Part shown: positions 11,403 to 20,880 of the stretch, one piece after another
Numbering within the stretch: the stretch's first letter is position 1
How the letters are laid out: every line of letters begins with the position of its first letter
Source: Cyanophora paradoxa
Taxonomy: Eukaryota; Glaucocystophyceae; Cyanophorales; Cyanophoraceae
NCBI GenBank assembly: GCA_004431415.1
Contig: QPMI01000601.1
Span: 1-64,000, forward strand
DNA: 64,000 nucleotides
Direction: 5' to 3'
Program-made: the position numbers and the translations under genes
The notes under the pieces: model-generated
What the model saw: the letters and a program-made list of their open reading frames with translations, nothing else
Databases searched by the model: none
Told to the model about the DNA's origin: nothing

Positions 11403-11600
11403 GGGGTGAACGGGTTGTTTGTATATTTTCTTAGGAAAAATGCCTTCTCACGGGAATTTATACAAACAACCCGTTCACCCCGTTCACCCCGTTCACCCCG
11501 TTCACCCAGTTCACCCCGTTCACCCTTACACCCTTTACACCCTTTACACCCTTTACACCCTTTACAATCTTAACAATCTTAACAATCCTTAACAACCTTT
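11403..11600. repeat. Subterminal iteron hairpin of element 2 (left)
   Basis: Left arm 11403-11425 pairs with 11459-11481. The 33-base loop holds TTTTCTTAGGAAAA and CTCACGGGAA, shared in reverse orientation with the loop at 38757-38787. The right arm runs on as direct 9-bp repeats CCCCGTTCA (about six) and then CCCTTTACA (about five), and ends just after the integrase stop. Confidence 0.85.
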
Positions 11601-11609
11601 ACAGATGTC

Positions 11610-12979
11610 TCATCCTGCCCTCCTCCTTGATCTCGTGGAAATTGCTGGAGCTTCATAGGTCTCCTTTGAATTCGAGAAATCTCTATACCACCTTACTGCC
11701 TCTGCTCCCCCTGCTAATCTCTCTGTTCCCGCCACCCTCAATCTCTCCAACTCTCTCCCTTGTTTCTTCTTCTTCCCTGCTCTGTCCTCCAATAATGGTT
11801 TATCTGGCACGTTTGGCGCCCTCTCAATCCCCTCTCTGGCCAAAAGTCGCTCTGTTCTGGCCTCTTTCTTTGCCTCTTCAATGACATTTATTGATGGCGC
11901 CTCCAAGAACTCCACGGTTTCCACTTTCTGTAATTCGTAGTGGGCATAAAGTCGATCTATTAGTTTGCCAGAAATGTCCCTTAGTTTAAATTTGAACCCC
12001 TCCACTCCTTCTATTGTGAATATTTCGCGGCTCCAATTATTCCCTTGTTTGGCAAATGGGCTCTTCTCTATTTTAGTTCTCACGTGGCTCCCTGCTGGAT
12101 AGTCCTTTAGATATTCAATTGACTTCATGAATTTCTCGTTTTCTTTTGCGAGTATGAGGGGAACATGTACCTCTGTGGTCTCTGCTGGTTTCATCCCTGT
12201 TGCTGAGTGGATGGTATTATTGTAGTTGTAGGCAAAATCTTGGAGCTTGTCGAAAAACTTTACAGTATTATTCGCTATACAATACGAGTTAATTAGCTTC
12301 TTTATTGTGCGATTAAAGGCTTCTATTCGGCCTTGGCTATTGTGATCTCCAACCTGCGAAACTTGGTGCTCAATCATCTGGGCTTCTAAATGGTCTTTAA
12401 ATACCTTGTTCAGGAATTCGCTCCCAGCATCACTTTGTATCTTCACAATTGGACGCGGGACTTGTTGCTCAAGCTCCTTAAATGTGTTCATTGTGCTCTC
12501 TGCTGTCTTGCCCCTCATGGGAATTATAAAGCCCAGTCTGGTGGTATTTTCTACAGCTGTGAGGAACGTGTTGTAGCCTTGATTCTGTTTGCTGTACGAA
12601 GGATAAAAGATTAGGTCTATGGCATAGCAGTCGAGTGGCTGTCTTATTGGGATATAGGCAGTCTTCTTGGCAGATGGGAGGGGTTTATTTATCTGGTTGA
12701 TTTCTTGGGCATCATAGAATCTACGGATTGTCTTTCTTGGCACATCTGGAAGCTCTTTGGCCAATGAAGCAAGGCCTTTAAATCCTACCTTGGTGTCATA
12801 GAATGTCCTTGCTAAGGGATCCAAGTGGGCACAGCAATGGCAGTTGGGATATCCGCAGGAACTAAAGCTTTGAGGTCACTCTTTTTCTGAATGCGACCCC
12901 CTCTCTCCTCTTGAGGGATTGGGATTGGCAATATACTCACATCGTACTCTGTTTGTCTGCGTGTGATCTTTGATGACAT
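11610..12979 (-). CDS. rve integrase (one apparent frame break)
   Basis: Reads as about 456 residues from ATG at 12979, matching the 460-residue integrases of elements 1 and 3. The triad is complete: Asp in YAIDLIFYP, Asp in IQSDAGSEF and Glu in QGRIEAFNRT with 35 residues between. Next come the YNYNNTIHSATGMKP motif and a beta-rich, chromodomain-like region; the C-terminus is basic (TRSRRRAG). The frame shifts near 12826, where a G run (C on the coding strand) appears one base short. Without that base, only the part from a TTG at 12824 is open. The gene lies 11 bases after the PolB stop and is the last gene before the left terminus. Likely role: insertion of the linear viral genome into host DNA. 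Confidence 0.92.
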
Positions 12980-12990
12980 CTATATTGGGA

Positions 12991-15900
12991 TTAGAAAGCA
13001 ATCTTTGACATCTTCACATTGAAGGTCTCATTTTCAAGCTTCTTTTGGACAGTCATTTCGATTTGCTTGGGTTTTTGGTGGAGCACATGGTCTTTATAAT
13101 CTTGGAAAGAAAGATCTGTTTGAATGGTCTCCTTACAAACACCTGCCAGCTTTTTGATTTCCTCATCATCTGTTTTAATGCTGTAGCATTTCGGCCTTAC
13201 CCCAGCATATTCAGTAATGGTTCTGCCCTCAAACTCATCTTTGAACTTGCCAAGCTCTGTGGGGTGGGTGTCAATGTCTTGTAGGTCTTTCGCTATAGTT
13301 TTCGAATTTATTTGAAGGCAAAGCGAATCTGTATCAGTAAAAAGCAGTTTACAGTCTGGCCATTTCCGCTTGATGGTGTTATAATAATAATCAAATAGCC
13401 GCAGCTTGGCAAGATCTAAAACAACTGCCCCAATTGCTATGGGCTTATCTAACTTGACATCTTTTTGTAGCATTTCGAAGGCTACTGCTGAATCGCTTAG
13501 TCTTGTTTCTGCTTTGAGTAGGGGCGATCTGGCGTATTTCATAAATTGCTTTTCGTTGGTGGCAATCTTGACATTAGACCTTCCTCTCACTTTCTCAATG
13601 GTTTTGCCGAAAAGGCTATTGTTCATGATTTTAAAGAAGTCCTTTTCGGGTTTGGAAGGGGCTGCTCTGCGGTTTTGGGCATTGGATTCGACGTAGGGCT
13701 TCATAAAGGCAGCCTGAGTAAATGTTAGCACCCTGTGGATTTTGGTGACCTTTAAGCCTTGTGCTACCATGAATTGGAGCAAAGGTTTCGACACCACAAA
13801 GTTGGATATGTCTTGGCAGGCTGCTTGTAGCCCATCTTCTGTTCTCTTGATAACAAGAGGTAGCTCTTTGTGGAGTTGATGGAGGTGCTGGGGATAATGG
13901 ATGTCAACTTCTAAGATGGCCCCCTCTGCTGATGACAGGTCGTAATTTGAGGGTTCTGGGGACCATTGGAAATTCGAGAGGGGTAGCGTTTGGGACAGGG
14001 CATATCCATATAGGTTATTGGCATCCAAATATATAATGTGTCTGTCCCTTTCCTTTTTGGCATATTTATGATTCATAATCGAAAGGCCTCCCCTGATCAT
14101 GCCTTCAACCATGTTGTACATATCAAGGTTGGAAAGAAGCTCGATTTTAGGCTTGGTAATCGATAGCATGCTGTCCCACGAAAGCCCCGGACTTGAGACA
14201 TAGTGGGCAGCATCCATCCCAAAAGTTTTGTGTGATTTCTGGCGGAAAAGCTGGAACTTTTCTTGAAGGTCATTGACATTCTGGACGCCATAATCAATAA
14301 AGTTTTTGATGTCAATGAATTTGAAACAGCCCCAGGTGATCGACATGTAGTTGTCAAACGATTTCGCGAGGACTTCCACCCTTTTTTCGGGATTTAAGGC
14401 GACTGCCTTGAATATCTGCGTTCCAGATAGGGACAGATCATTGGTCACTATGGGAATCTTGGTGAGATTGCTGGTGCGTCTGTGGAGATTACATTTGCGA
14501 CATGCTGTGCCTACAAAATCGCCAGTTTGGTGGTCGTGATCCCTCACTTTATAATTGTCTTGGGTGAAATCACCTTGGCAGATGTAGCAGGTTTTAGCAA
14601 GGTAATGGGTACGTTTCTGCTCTTTGGTCAGTGACATTGGGATGTTGGTAAATAGGGCTTTGAATAGCTCTGGGGCTGTGCTGTCGAGGGTACTCAGGAG
14701 CTCAAAGATGTTGGAGGGGGTTTTAGTGAGTACTACTCTATTATTATGAAGAGCTGTCAGTGAGATTGATTTGATCTTGAACATACCAGAAATATCTGTT
14801 TCATAATCGAAATAGCAATAGGCAATCACGGGGAGGAATACAGTCTTTGAGAGATGTTTAAGACCAAATTCAATGAATGTGGGTTGTTTTGGGGTCTCTC
14901 CAGCACTTGTCTTCCAATCCACACAACGTTTGCTTTGAATGTGGGATTGAAGCTTCTCCTCAGTCTTGAAGTGGTTGGAACAGGTTTTACAGAAATGGAG
15001 TCGCTGCTTATCATTCTTAGCTAAGACTCTGGACATGCTGAATATTGTGGTATAATGACTGTTACCATTTTCGTCTGTAATTAGCAGCAGATCCACTTGG
15101 TGTTTCCTGTTCCTTGAGGAGCTGTTGTGGAGTAGATTAATTTCTTCTGTAGAGTTAGAGGGGTCGTAAATATTAACAGAGATTGCTGGATTGAGATTTT
15201 CAAAGAGATCAATAGTATCAGCATCTGCCTTTACAGGAAACTCAATACCCTCGAAATTTAGTTCTTTTTTGAACCACCTCCTGTATTGGGAAGTCTCATT
15301 GCGCTTGTGGCTATTTACTTCGTCCTTGTGAATATAAGAAAGGATAGCATACTCAAAGCATCTATTGTCCTTGTTATTAACATTGACAATGGCTCGTTTA
15401 TTTTTGAGCCACTCTGGGAGTGGGATAAAAGCACCTCCTGAGATGGGTTTAAAGGACAGAACAATCACTCTCAAAGCCTCAATGCTTTGGAGTTTATAGC
15501 TGTCTGTGACATTAATTTGCGACTGGCATTCCTTAGCCAATTTCGCAGTTTCTTTAGTGAGGGTTCGAGATCTTGTCATGATAGCATAGGTGCTGTAAAT
15601 GTGCTTGGTAATAAAGTCTCTCGAATTGTTTGCTTTTGAAAAGCGACAGACAAACGTAAAGCGAGTTTTAATCGACATCTGTGAATTGATGGCATCTTGG
15701 AGCCTTGTGTGGAGTTCCTCAGAGTAGGTGTCTATAAACTCTTGAGTGGTCAGGATCTGGTGGTGAGCCCTGATGGTAAAATCAATGTATTTATTATTAA
15801 GAGCACGATGTTCATTTATTAAGGTAGTGTATTCATCTCCTCTGACTTGAGTTGTGGTAGTTTGTTCGACTTGGATTTGGCCTAACCTGTCTCCCTCATC

Positions 15901-16086
15901 AAGGGTCTCGATTTTCCCTAATAGCTCTCGATTGAGAGCTTGAAGCCCCTTGAGCTTCTTGTTGGTTTGGCTTATGTATGATTCATATTCGCTTTCACTG
16001 ATGGAGTGGTTCGCAAGGAGGAAGGCCAGATTTCCAAGAATCTTGTCCTGAAGCTCCTTAATTTGGTAGTGGCTGGGGCGGGGCAT
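12991..16086 (-). CDS. Family B DNA polymerase of Polinton type with N-terminal accessory domains
   Basis: About 1,031 residues from the Met of MPRPSHYQIK; an upstream in-frame ATG at 16164 is less likely. Order: a helical N-terminus; a region around residues 225-350 with NKDNRCFEYAIL and a later HYTTIF, the Cys/His layout reported as OTU-like protease in Polinton polymerases; a C2H2 finger (366-388); exonuclease motif FDYETD (~427); a zinc/HNH-like module with RDHDHQTG (~516); motif A DANNLYGYALSQ (~688); motif B NNSLFGKTIEKVRGR (~823); motif C FTDTDSLCL (~918). This is the PolB family that in related viruses primes from a terminal protein. The terminal palindromes raise the alternative of hairpin priming. 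It precedes the integrase in the same transcription direction and is divergent from the gene at 16235. Confidence 0.93.
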   Translation of the reverse strand: MPRPSHYQIKELQDKILGNLAFLLANHSISESEYESYISQTNKKLKGLQALNRELLGKIETLDEGDRLGQIQVEQTTTTQVRGDEYTTLINEHRALNNKYIDFTIRAHHQILTTQEFIDTYSEELHTRLQDAINSQMSIKTRFTFVCRFSKANNSRDFITKHIYSTYAIMTRSRTLTKETAKLAKECQSQINVTDSYKLQSIEALRVIVLSFKPISGGAFIPLPEWLKNKRAIVNVNNKDNRCFEYAILSYIHKDEVNSHKRNETSQYRRWFKKELNFEGIEFPVKADADTIDLFENLNPAISVNIYDPSNSTEEINLLHNSSSRNRKHQVDLLLITDENGNSHYTTIFSMSRVLAKNDKQRLHFCKTCSNHFKTEEKLQSHIQSKRCVDWKTSAGETPKQPTFIEFGLKHLSKTVFLPVIAYCYFDYETDISGMFKIKSISLTALHNNRVVLTKTPSNIFELLSTLDSTAPELFKALFTNIPMSLTKEQKRTHYLAKTCYICQGDFTQDNYKVRDHDHQTGDFVGTACRKCNLHRRTSNLTKIPIVTNDLSLSGTQIFKAVALNPEKRVEVLAKSFDNYMSITWGCFKFIDIKNFIDYGVQNVNDLQEKFQLFRQKSHKTFGMDAAHYVSSPGLSWDSMLSITKPKIELLSNLDMYNMVEGMIRGGLSIMNHKYAKKERDRHIIYLDANNLYGYALSQTLPLSNFQWSPEPSNYDLSSAEGAILEVDIHYPQHLHQLHKELPLVIKRTEDGLQAACQDISNFVVSKPLLQFMVAQGLKVTKIHRVLTFTQAAFMKPYVESNAQNRRAAPSKPEKDFFKIMNNSLFGKTIEKVRGRSNVKIATNEKQFMKYARSPLLKAETRLSDSAVAFEMLQKDVKLDKPIAIGAVVLDLAKLRLFDYYYNTIKRKWPDCKLLFTDTDSLCLQINSKTIAKDLQDIDTHPTELGKFKDEFEGRTITEYAGVRPKCYSIKTDDEEIKKLAGVCKETIQTDLSFQDYKDHVLHQKPKQIEMTVQKKLENETFNVKMSKIAF

Positions 16087-16234
16087 GGTTGGGGGGTTGT
16101 ACTTATATCTAGGTACGAAAATAATCTTTAAATGTTTATATTGTGGACAATTCGCAGCGCTCAATGAGAATAAACCCCGCGACCCCTATTTAAAAAGAAA
16201 TCTCAACTATACTATAAGGGGAACACATCAAGCA
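16087..16234. promoter_or_regulatory. Divergent promoter region between PolB and a small basic protein
   Basis: 148 bases separate the two divergent starts. It contains TATTTAAAAAGAAAT and CTATACTATAAGG about 30-50 bases before the ATG at 16235. No further motif could be assigned. Confidence 0.4.
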
Positions 16235-16426
16235 ATGGCGTACACCAAGCAAATGAGGTACATCAGGCGCAGGATCCAAAACGATCCAGAGTTTCGCGAG
16301 CTCCACAAAAAATACGTGAGGGTCAGCACATACAAGGCTGGGGCTCTCCTGTGTATTAGGTATCTGTTTGAGGAGGCGACCCCGGATAGGAGGGGGCGGC
16401 CGAGAAAGCGGGATCCCTATGTGTGA
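16235..16426 (+). CDS. Small basic protein with YRR-type helix and AT-hook-like tail
   Basis: 63 residues, starting MAYTKQMRYIRRR. I chose this ATG because it is the one that gives alignment with relatives and follows an AT-rich promoter-like stretch; a longer frame starts at 16085 inside the polB 5' end. It contains RIQNDPEFRELHKKYV, and RRGRPRKRDPYV at the C-terminus; GRPRK is the AT-hook core. Similar arrangements (a K..RY..DP.YRE helix followed by or joined to a GRP(R/I)K tail) occur at 21173-21403 and 46566-46979. Likely a DNA-binding or genome-condensing protein; this is inference. Confidence 0.65.
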   Translation: MAYTKQMRYIRRRIQNDPEFRELHKKYVRVSTYKAGALLCIRYLFEEATPDRRGRPRKRDPYV

Positions 16427-16540
16427 GGGGGAGGGGGCAGGGGGGAGGGGGGTCCGAAAAATTGATTTGAGTTACTCCTTTTTTCGAAAAGTACTTAAGG
16501 GTATAGTTCACTGAAATAATTATCTCACCCCTATTGTAGA

Positions 16541-18892
16541 ATGGCTCCCTCATTCAGCTCAACCAACCCCAATGGCCACACTTTCACTCTCACTGAGCGC
16601 ATCCACAAAGCTAAGCTCAGGTGGGTGCTGGAGAATTTTGAGAAGCTTCAATTCAGGGCTTGTACTGACAAGACCCAGACCAAGACACTGGCCAAAAAGC
16701 TCTACAAGGAGACATCTGCCAATGGATCCCACACCTGTACCTACAAACAGGCCAAACACAACACTGGGAGGTACTTTGTGGGTGAAAAGCACCCCAGTCT
16801 CCAAGGCATTTGTAGGGAAATTCGCCACACCATCTCAAGGGATTTCTATGAGGATATTGACATTGTGAACTGTCACCCTGTGCTGCTGCTTCAGTACTGC
16901 CAGAAAAATGGTATTGCCTGTCCTACCCTCCTCAGCTATGTCCAGAATAGAGCACAAATTCTGGATGAGATCTGCTCAATTAGTGGAGAGGACAAGGAAA
17001 CCTGTAAGCAGAGTCTCCTCAGCATCATCAATGGAGGTGCTGGAAGAGACATTTCCAAGCAATTGGAAGGTCACAAGTGGTTCACTGATCTCAAAGCTGA
17101 GATTGTGAACATCCATCAACTGGTGGCCACAAAGGAGGTCAAATTCCATGCCATTGCCAAGAGGAAGAAGGAGAACAACTTTAATGTTCTTGGCTCTACC
17201 ATGAACATGCTGCTCTGCTCTCTGGAGAACACAGTTCTAATGGCAATGTGTGAGTACTTCAGCTCCATTGGCCTTCAGGTTGATGTGCTGGTCTTTGATG
17301 GGTGTATGGTGCGCCAAGATCCAAAGATCATCAGCTGCCTCAAGGATGCCTCCATCTACATTCAAGCCCAGACAGGCTACAAGGTAGATCTCATCATCAA
17401 GCACATGATGTCAGGATTCCAAGTGCCTCCTGATCTTGAAGATGTTGAGGATGGTGCCCCTGCCAGATTTGCCAAAGATGACAATGAGGCCTCACAGCTT
17501 TTCATGGATGACATCAAGCACATTGTCAAGAAGTGTGAGGGGAGGGTCTTTGTCAAGACTGACAACCTGTGGACTGAAAACAAGAAGCAGGTTGAAAGCA
17601 CTCTAATGAGGATGGCACTGACATCCAACATATGTAAGTTGGGCCCAATGGGGCAGGAGGAACCTTACAGTGGGAATGTGGCTCAGGCCAAACACATCAT
17701 TGAGGCAACCCTTGCCAAGCTTGTAGACTCCCCTACTTTCGTCAAGGATATGTGGGAATCCACCAATGGGAAGCTTTGCTTCAGGAATGGTGTCTATGAT
17801 TTCTCATCCAAGCAATTTAAACCCTATGATGTCTGCCCTGAGGTTATGACCTGTGTGAGGGTAGAAAGAGATTTTCCAGTCCATGAAGATGGTTCCATCA
17901 AGATACCATCTACTGAGGCTTTGGACACTCTCTATAATGTGATTCTTAATCCAATTTTTGGAGAGGAAGCAGCTCCCCAGTACCTTGGGCTGATCTCCAG
18001 AATGATGGCTGGAAAAGTGGGTGACAAGCTATGGGGGGTGAGTGTTGGTGAGAGAGATTGTGGAAAGGGTGTGAGTGTTTGCCTAAATGAAGCTACATTT
18101 GGGCATGGATATGTCAAGACAGTAAATAGTGAAAACTTCCTGATGTCAAGAACTGGACATGGAGATGAGCAAAAGAAGCTGTCTTGGATGCTGGATAGCG
18201 AATTTGCCAGGCTTACATTCACTCAAGAGATGACAATTGATGTTGAAGACAAGAACATCAAGATTAATGGCAACATGATCAAGAAGTTTGTGAGTGGTGG
18301 TGATACCCTATGTGCCAGAAAGAATTACAGAGATGAGGTTAATTTTAAGGTTCAAAGTGGGTTGTATATGATGTGTAATGATCTCACACAGATGTCACCT
18401 GCTGATGCTTATGAGAATATGGTGGTTATCAAACATCCAAATAAATTCGCCTCACAAGAGACATTGGATGCCCTCCAGCTGCCATTCCTCAAGTTGGCAA
18501 GGGATGATATCAAGATGTTGTGCCAACAGGAGGACATCATGAATGCCTATATGTATGAGCTGTTCCAAGCCTACAAACCCAAGAAATTTGAGCCATATGG
18601 AAGGGTTTTGGAGGACATCAAGAACTACAGGTTGGAAGGTGGTGATGAACTGCTGATCATGAAGGAGTTCTTCATCATTACAGGGGACAGGGATGATACC
18701 ATCACAAATGATGATGTTACAAGATTTATCAGAAGCAAGAGGCTCAACATTACTGTAAGCAAGGTTAGAGATAGGCTGGAGAGAATGGGTGCTAAGTATG
18801 AGAAACATATAGGACAGAAGAAAGGTATATCCTCTGGTGTTAGAGGTTTCAGTGGGGTAAAATTGATGTCTTTGGAGGATGTAGATGAGTAA
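16541..18892 (+). CDS. TV-Pol-like / superfamily 3 helicase fusion protein
   Basis: 783 residues. The C-terminal part is a superfamily 3 helicase: a Walker A-like GVSVGERDCGKG loop (~residue 500), an acidic TFTQEMTID segment, FVSGGDTLCARKNY and GLYMMCNDL (motif C, ~610). The N-terminal half has FYEDIDIVNCHPVLLLQYC (~residue 106) and VDVLVFDGCMV (~248), which fit the Asp motifs of the TV-Pol family (family A-related polymerases found fused to SF3 helicases in virophages and PLVs). That assignment is weaker than the helicase call. It probably initiates or drives replication. The element thus carries two polymerase-like proteins. Its codons and G+C are somewhat higher than in neighbouring genes. 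A 46-bp-stem hairpin begins 8 bases after the stop. Confidence 0.8.
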   Translation: MAPSFSSTNPNGHTFTLTERIHKAKLRWVLENFEKLQFRACTDKTQTKTLAKKLYKETSANGSHTCTYKQAKHNTGRYFVGEKHPSLQGICREIRHTISRDFYEDIDIVNCHPVLLLQYCQKNGIACPTLLSYVQNRAQILDEICSISGEDKETCKQSLLSIINGGAGRDISKQLEGHKWFTDLKAEIVNIHQLVATKEVKFHAIAKRKKENNFNVLGSTMNMLLCSLENTVLMAMCEYFSSIGLQVDVLVFDGCMVRQDPKIISCLKDASIYIQAQTGYKVDLIIKHMMSGFQVPPDLEDVEDGAPARFAKDDNEASQLFMDDIKHIVKKCEGRVFVKTDNLWTENKKQVESTLMRMALTSNICKLGPMGQEEPYSGNVAQAKHIIEATLAKLVDSPTFVKDMWESTNGKLCFRNGVYDFSSKQFKPYDVCPEVMTCVRVERDFPVHEDGSIKIPSTEALDTLYNVILNPIFGEEAAPQYLGLISRMMAGKVGDKLWGVSVGERDCGKGVSVCLNEATFGHGYVKTVNSENFLMSRTGHGDEQKKLSWMLDSEFARLTFTQEMTIDVEDKNIKINGNMIKKFVSGGDTLCARKNYRDEVNFKVQSGLYMMCNDLTQMSPADAYENMVVIKHPNKFASQETLDALQLPFLKLARDDIKMLCQQEDIMNAYMYELFQAYKPKKFEPYGRVLEDIKNYRLEGGDELLIMKEFFIITGDRDDTITNDDVTRFIRSKRLNITVSKVRDRLERMGAKYEKHIGQKKGISSGVRGFSGVKLMSLEDVDE

Positions 18893-18899
18893 GGGGGAA

Positions 18900-19039
18900 G
18901 GTAGGGCAGGTAGGGCAGAAAAAGTGCCCTAATCGAAAAAAATTTATAGAAGTTGAGTTTGTGTTTTTAAAAAACGAAGATTGGCCATTGAGAAATTTTT
19001 TTCGATTAGGGCACTTTTTCTGCCCTACCTGCCCTACCT
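18900..19039. terminator. Long hairpin after the helicase gene
   Basis: Arms 18900-18945 and 18993-19039 pair over about 46 bp, with a 47-base AT-rich loop. The arms carry the direct repeat GGTAGGGCA twice, then AGTGCCCTAATCGAAAAAA. Its position just downstream of a stop suggests 3'-end formation, but the same architecture occurs near the virus ends, so an origin or other role is possible. Confidence 0.6.
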
Positions 19040-19123
19040 CCCCTGCCTTCCTGCCTTTTGGTTGTTCAGGACCTCCCCAACACCACTTAAAGACATCTTG
19101 GTATAGTATACCAAATAGGAGCC

Positions 19124-19435
19124 ATGAACCACAATAATACTACCATCCCAGATGATGAAATGAGTGCTCAGCTTGAGACAGCCATTGAGAAAAAGAGACA
19201 GTCAATGCCCCCAATAACCATTCATGATGACATGGTTTTGGATGCGAGGCTTCGGGCAAGAGGATTATCCCTCTTCCAAATGTCAAGGGGGCAAAGAAAG
19301 GCTCAACAGAGAAGCTATCTTAGTGCTGGATTTATTAGTGAGCAGCAGAAGATCAGCGAATTCAAAAAGGGTCATGTCCCCATACTTGTTGCTGACCGTC
19401 TCCGCAAGAAGCTGGAACAGCGACGTGCCACATAG
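19124..19435 (+). CDS. Hypothetical protein, 103 aa
   Basis: Starts MNHNNTTIPDDEMS, after AGTATACCAAATAGGAGCC. Charged and probably helical, with an Arg/Gln/Lys-rich second half (RGQRKAQQRSYLSAGF, RLRKKLEQRRAT). No domain recognised and no homologue among the other elements in the window. It sits alone between the helicase-associated hairpin and a 1.2-kb repeat region. Short but AT/GC-balanced like its neighbours; moderate confidence that it is real. Confidence 0.5.
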   Translation: MNHNNTTIPDDEMSAQLETAIEKKRQSMPPITIHDDMVLDARLRARGLSLFQMSRGQRKAQQRSYLSAGFISEQQKISEFKKGHVPILVADRLRKKLEQRRAT

Positions 19436-19766
19436 AGAGAAAGGTTGAAATAAAATTCCAGAACCTCTTTTCAATTTCGCCGATTCACTCCTTGCCGCTA
19501 TCACCGTTGGATTCCTCGTAAAAAGTAGATATTTATAGACCCCAATATCATAGCCCTACGATGATCTGGTGACGAGCTACGAATATTTTCAGGTTCGCAT
19601 ATACCATATATATATACCATAATGATATATGTATATGATATATTATGATGTCACATGACATATATATATAACATAGCTTTCCGGACTCGCCGCGTCATGG
19701 CGATCACGGCGCTGTAGTTAGTGCGAAAACGTGTTTTTTTTTTTCATATATATCATATACATATGT

Positions 19767-19985
19767 ACGTTCGCGCGTACTGAGCTACGGTACGCACAGT
19801 GGCCTGCGTACTGCGCTACGGTACGCACAGTGGCTTGCGTACTGCGCTACGGTACGCACAGTGGCTTGCGTACTGAGCCACGGTACGCACAGTGGCCTGC
19901 GTACGGCGCTACGGTACGCACAGTGGGCTGCGTACGGCGCTACGGTACGCAGAGTGGGCTGCGTACCAGCTAAAGTACGCACATT
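19767..19985. repeat. 31-bp tandem array 1
   Basis: About seven units of GCGTACTGCGCTACGGTACG + CACAGTGGCCT with small changes. Each unit contains GCGTAC and its reverse complement GTACGC, so each can form a small hairpin. Confidence 0.9.
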
Positions 19986-20231
19986 AAATCTTATAAGACC
20001 ATATAAGATTTTAGAAAAGAATTCTATATAAGACAACTCTTATAAGACCTTATAAGACTTCAATTTGAGCGACTTGTATATACCATAATGATATATGTAT
20101 ATGATATATCATAATGTCACATGACATATATATATATCATAGGTTTTCGGACTCGCCGCGTCATGGCGATCACGGCGCTGTAGTTTTTACCGAAACTTGT
20201 TTTTTTTCATATATATCATATACATATACAC

Positions 20232-20440
20232 GCGGGCTGCGCAAGCCTGAGATTGCTCCTTGTATGGCCGCGCAAGCCTGAGATTGCTCCTTGTATGGCC
20301 GCGCAAGCCGGAGATTGCTCAGTGTGTGGCTGCGCAAGCCTGAGATTGCTCCTTGTATGGCCGCGCAAGCCGGAGATTGCTCAGTGTGTGGCTGCGCAAG
20401 CCTGAGATTGCTCCTTGTATGGCCGCGCAACGCTGAGATT
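20232..20440. repeat. 31-bp tandem array 2
   Basis: About 6.7 units of two alternating versions: GCGCAAGCCTGAGATTGCTC + CTTGTATGGCC, and a version with CGGAGATTGCTCAGTGTGTGG. Same unit length as array 1 but unrelated sequence. Confidence 0.9.
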
Positions 20441-20638
20441 GCGCAGCTATTTCCTTATAGAGCTCTATAAGAACTTTTCTAAAACTTTCAATTAGAGCCA
20501 CTTAAGGAACTTCAAACGCGAATATCTCGGCACCAGATTGGCCGTTTTGAGCGCTCTTTTTTTTCCTGTGAAGCTCTCATCAAGCTCTACGCAGAGCCGC
20601 CCCTTTCGCATTTTTATGCTGCCTAAAAGTAGATTATT

Positions 20639-20875
20639 ATGACAACTCCCATCCATACTCGCCTTGTAGAGGTCTCCTTTGAACTCTCATATTTGGCGCT
20701 GACGTCTCCAAGCTCAGAACTGAGTAACTCCATACATCGCCTCTCTATAGAACTGTACAACCTTGGTCATCGAATAGCCCCCCTGTCTCCACATATCAAA
20801 GCAGCTTTACAAAAAATATCAAACGACCTTCTAATGCTTGGAAACGAGATAAATACCCTCCCTGATGGCAGATAA
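20639..20875 (+). CDS. Hypothetical protein, 78 aa
   Basis: Starts MTTPIHTRLVEVS. Two amphipathic helices with heptad-like leucines (LSIELYNLGHRI; LQKISNDLLMLGNEIN), no transmembrane segment, no recognised domain. Convergent with the minus-strand gene at 20881-21147, leaving 5 bases between stops. It lies directly after the repeat region. Real gene probable but unproven. Confidence 0.5.
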   Translation: MTTPIHTRLVEVSFELSYLALTSPSSELSNSIHRLSIELYNLGHRIAPLSPHIKAALQKISNDLLMLGNEINTLPDGR

Positions 20876-20880
20876 TGTGT

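Larger units (their letters stand above)
19436..20638. other. 1.2-kb non-coding repeat region of element 2
   Basis: No gene seen. It holds two copies of a ~150-bp module (about 19600-19765 and 20075-20230). Each has ATATATGTATATGATATAT, a GTCACATGACATATATATA stretch, CGTCATGGCGATCACGGCG (19693-19711; 20159-20177), a long T run and CATATATATCATATACATA. Each module is followed by its own 31-bp tandem array. Long open frames inside the arrays are by-products of the repeats. Confidence 0.75.

Noticed and set aside
11462-11600. Telomere repeats (CCCTTTACA-like runs)
   Set aside because: They form one arm of a subterminal viral hairpin, change from CCCCGTTCA to CCCTTTACA within 140 bases, and lie inside the virus ends.
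16085-16426. 113-codon version of the small basic gene
   Set aside because: The first 50 codons overlap the divergent polB 5' end and promoter; homology begins at the ATG at 16235.
19731-20501. Open frames over the 31-bp arrays on both strands
   Set aside because: They exist only because repeat units lack stops; the translated products are periodic and unlike any protein in the window.
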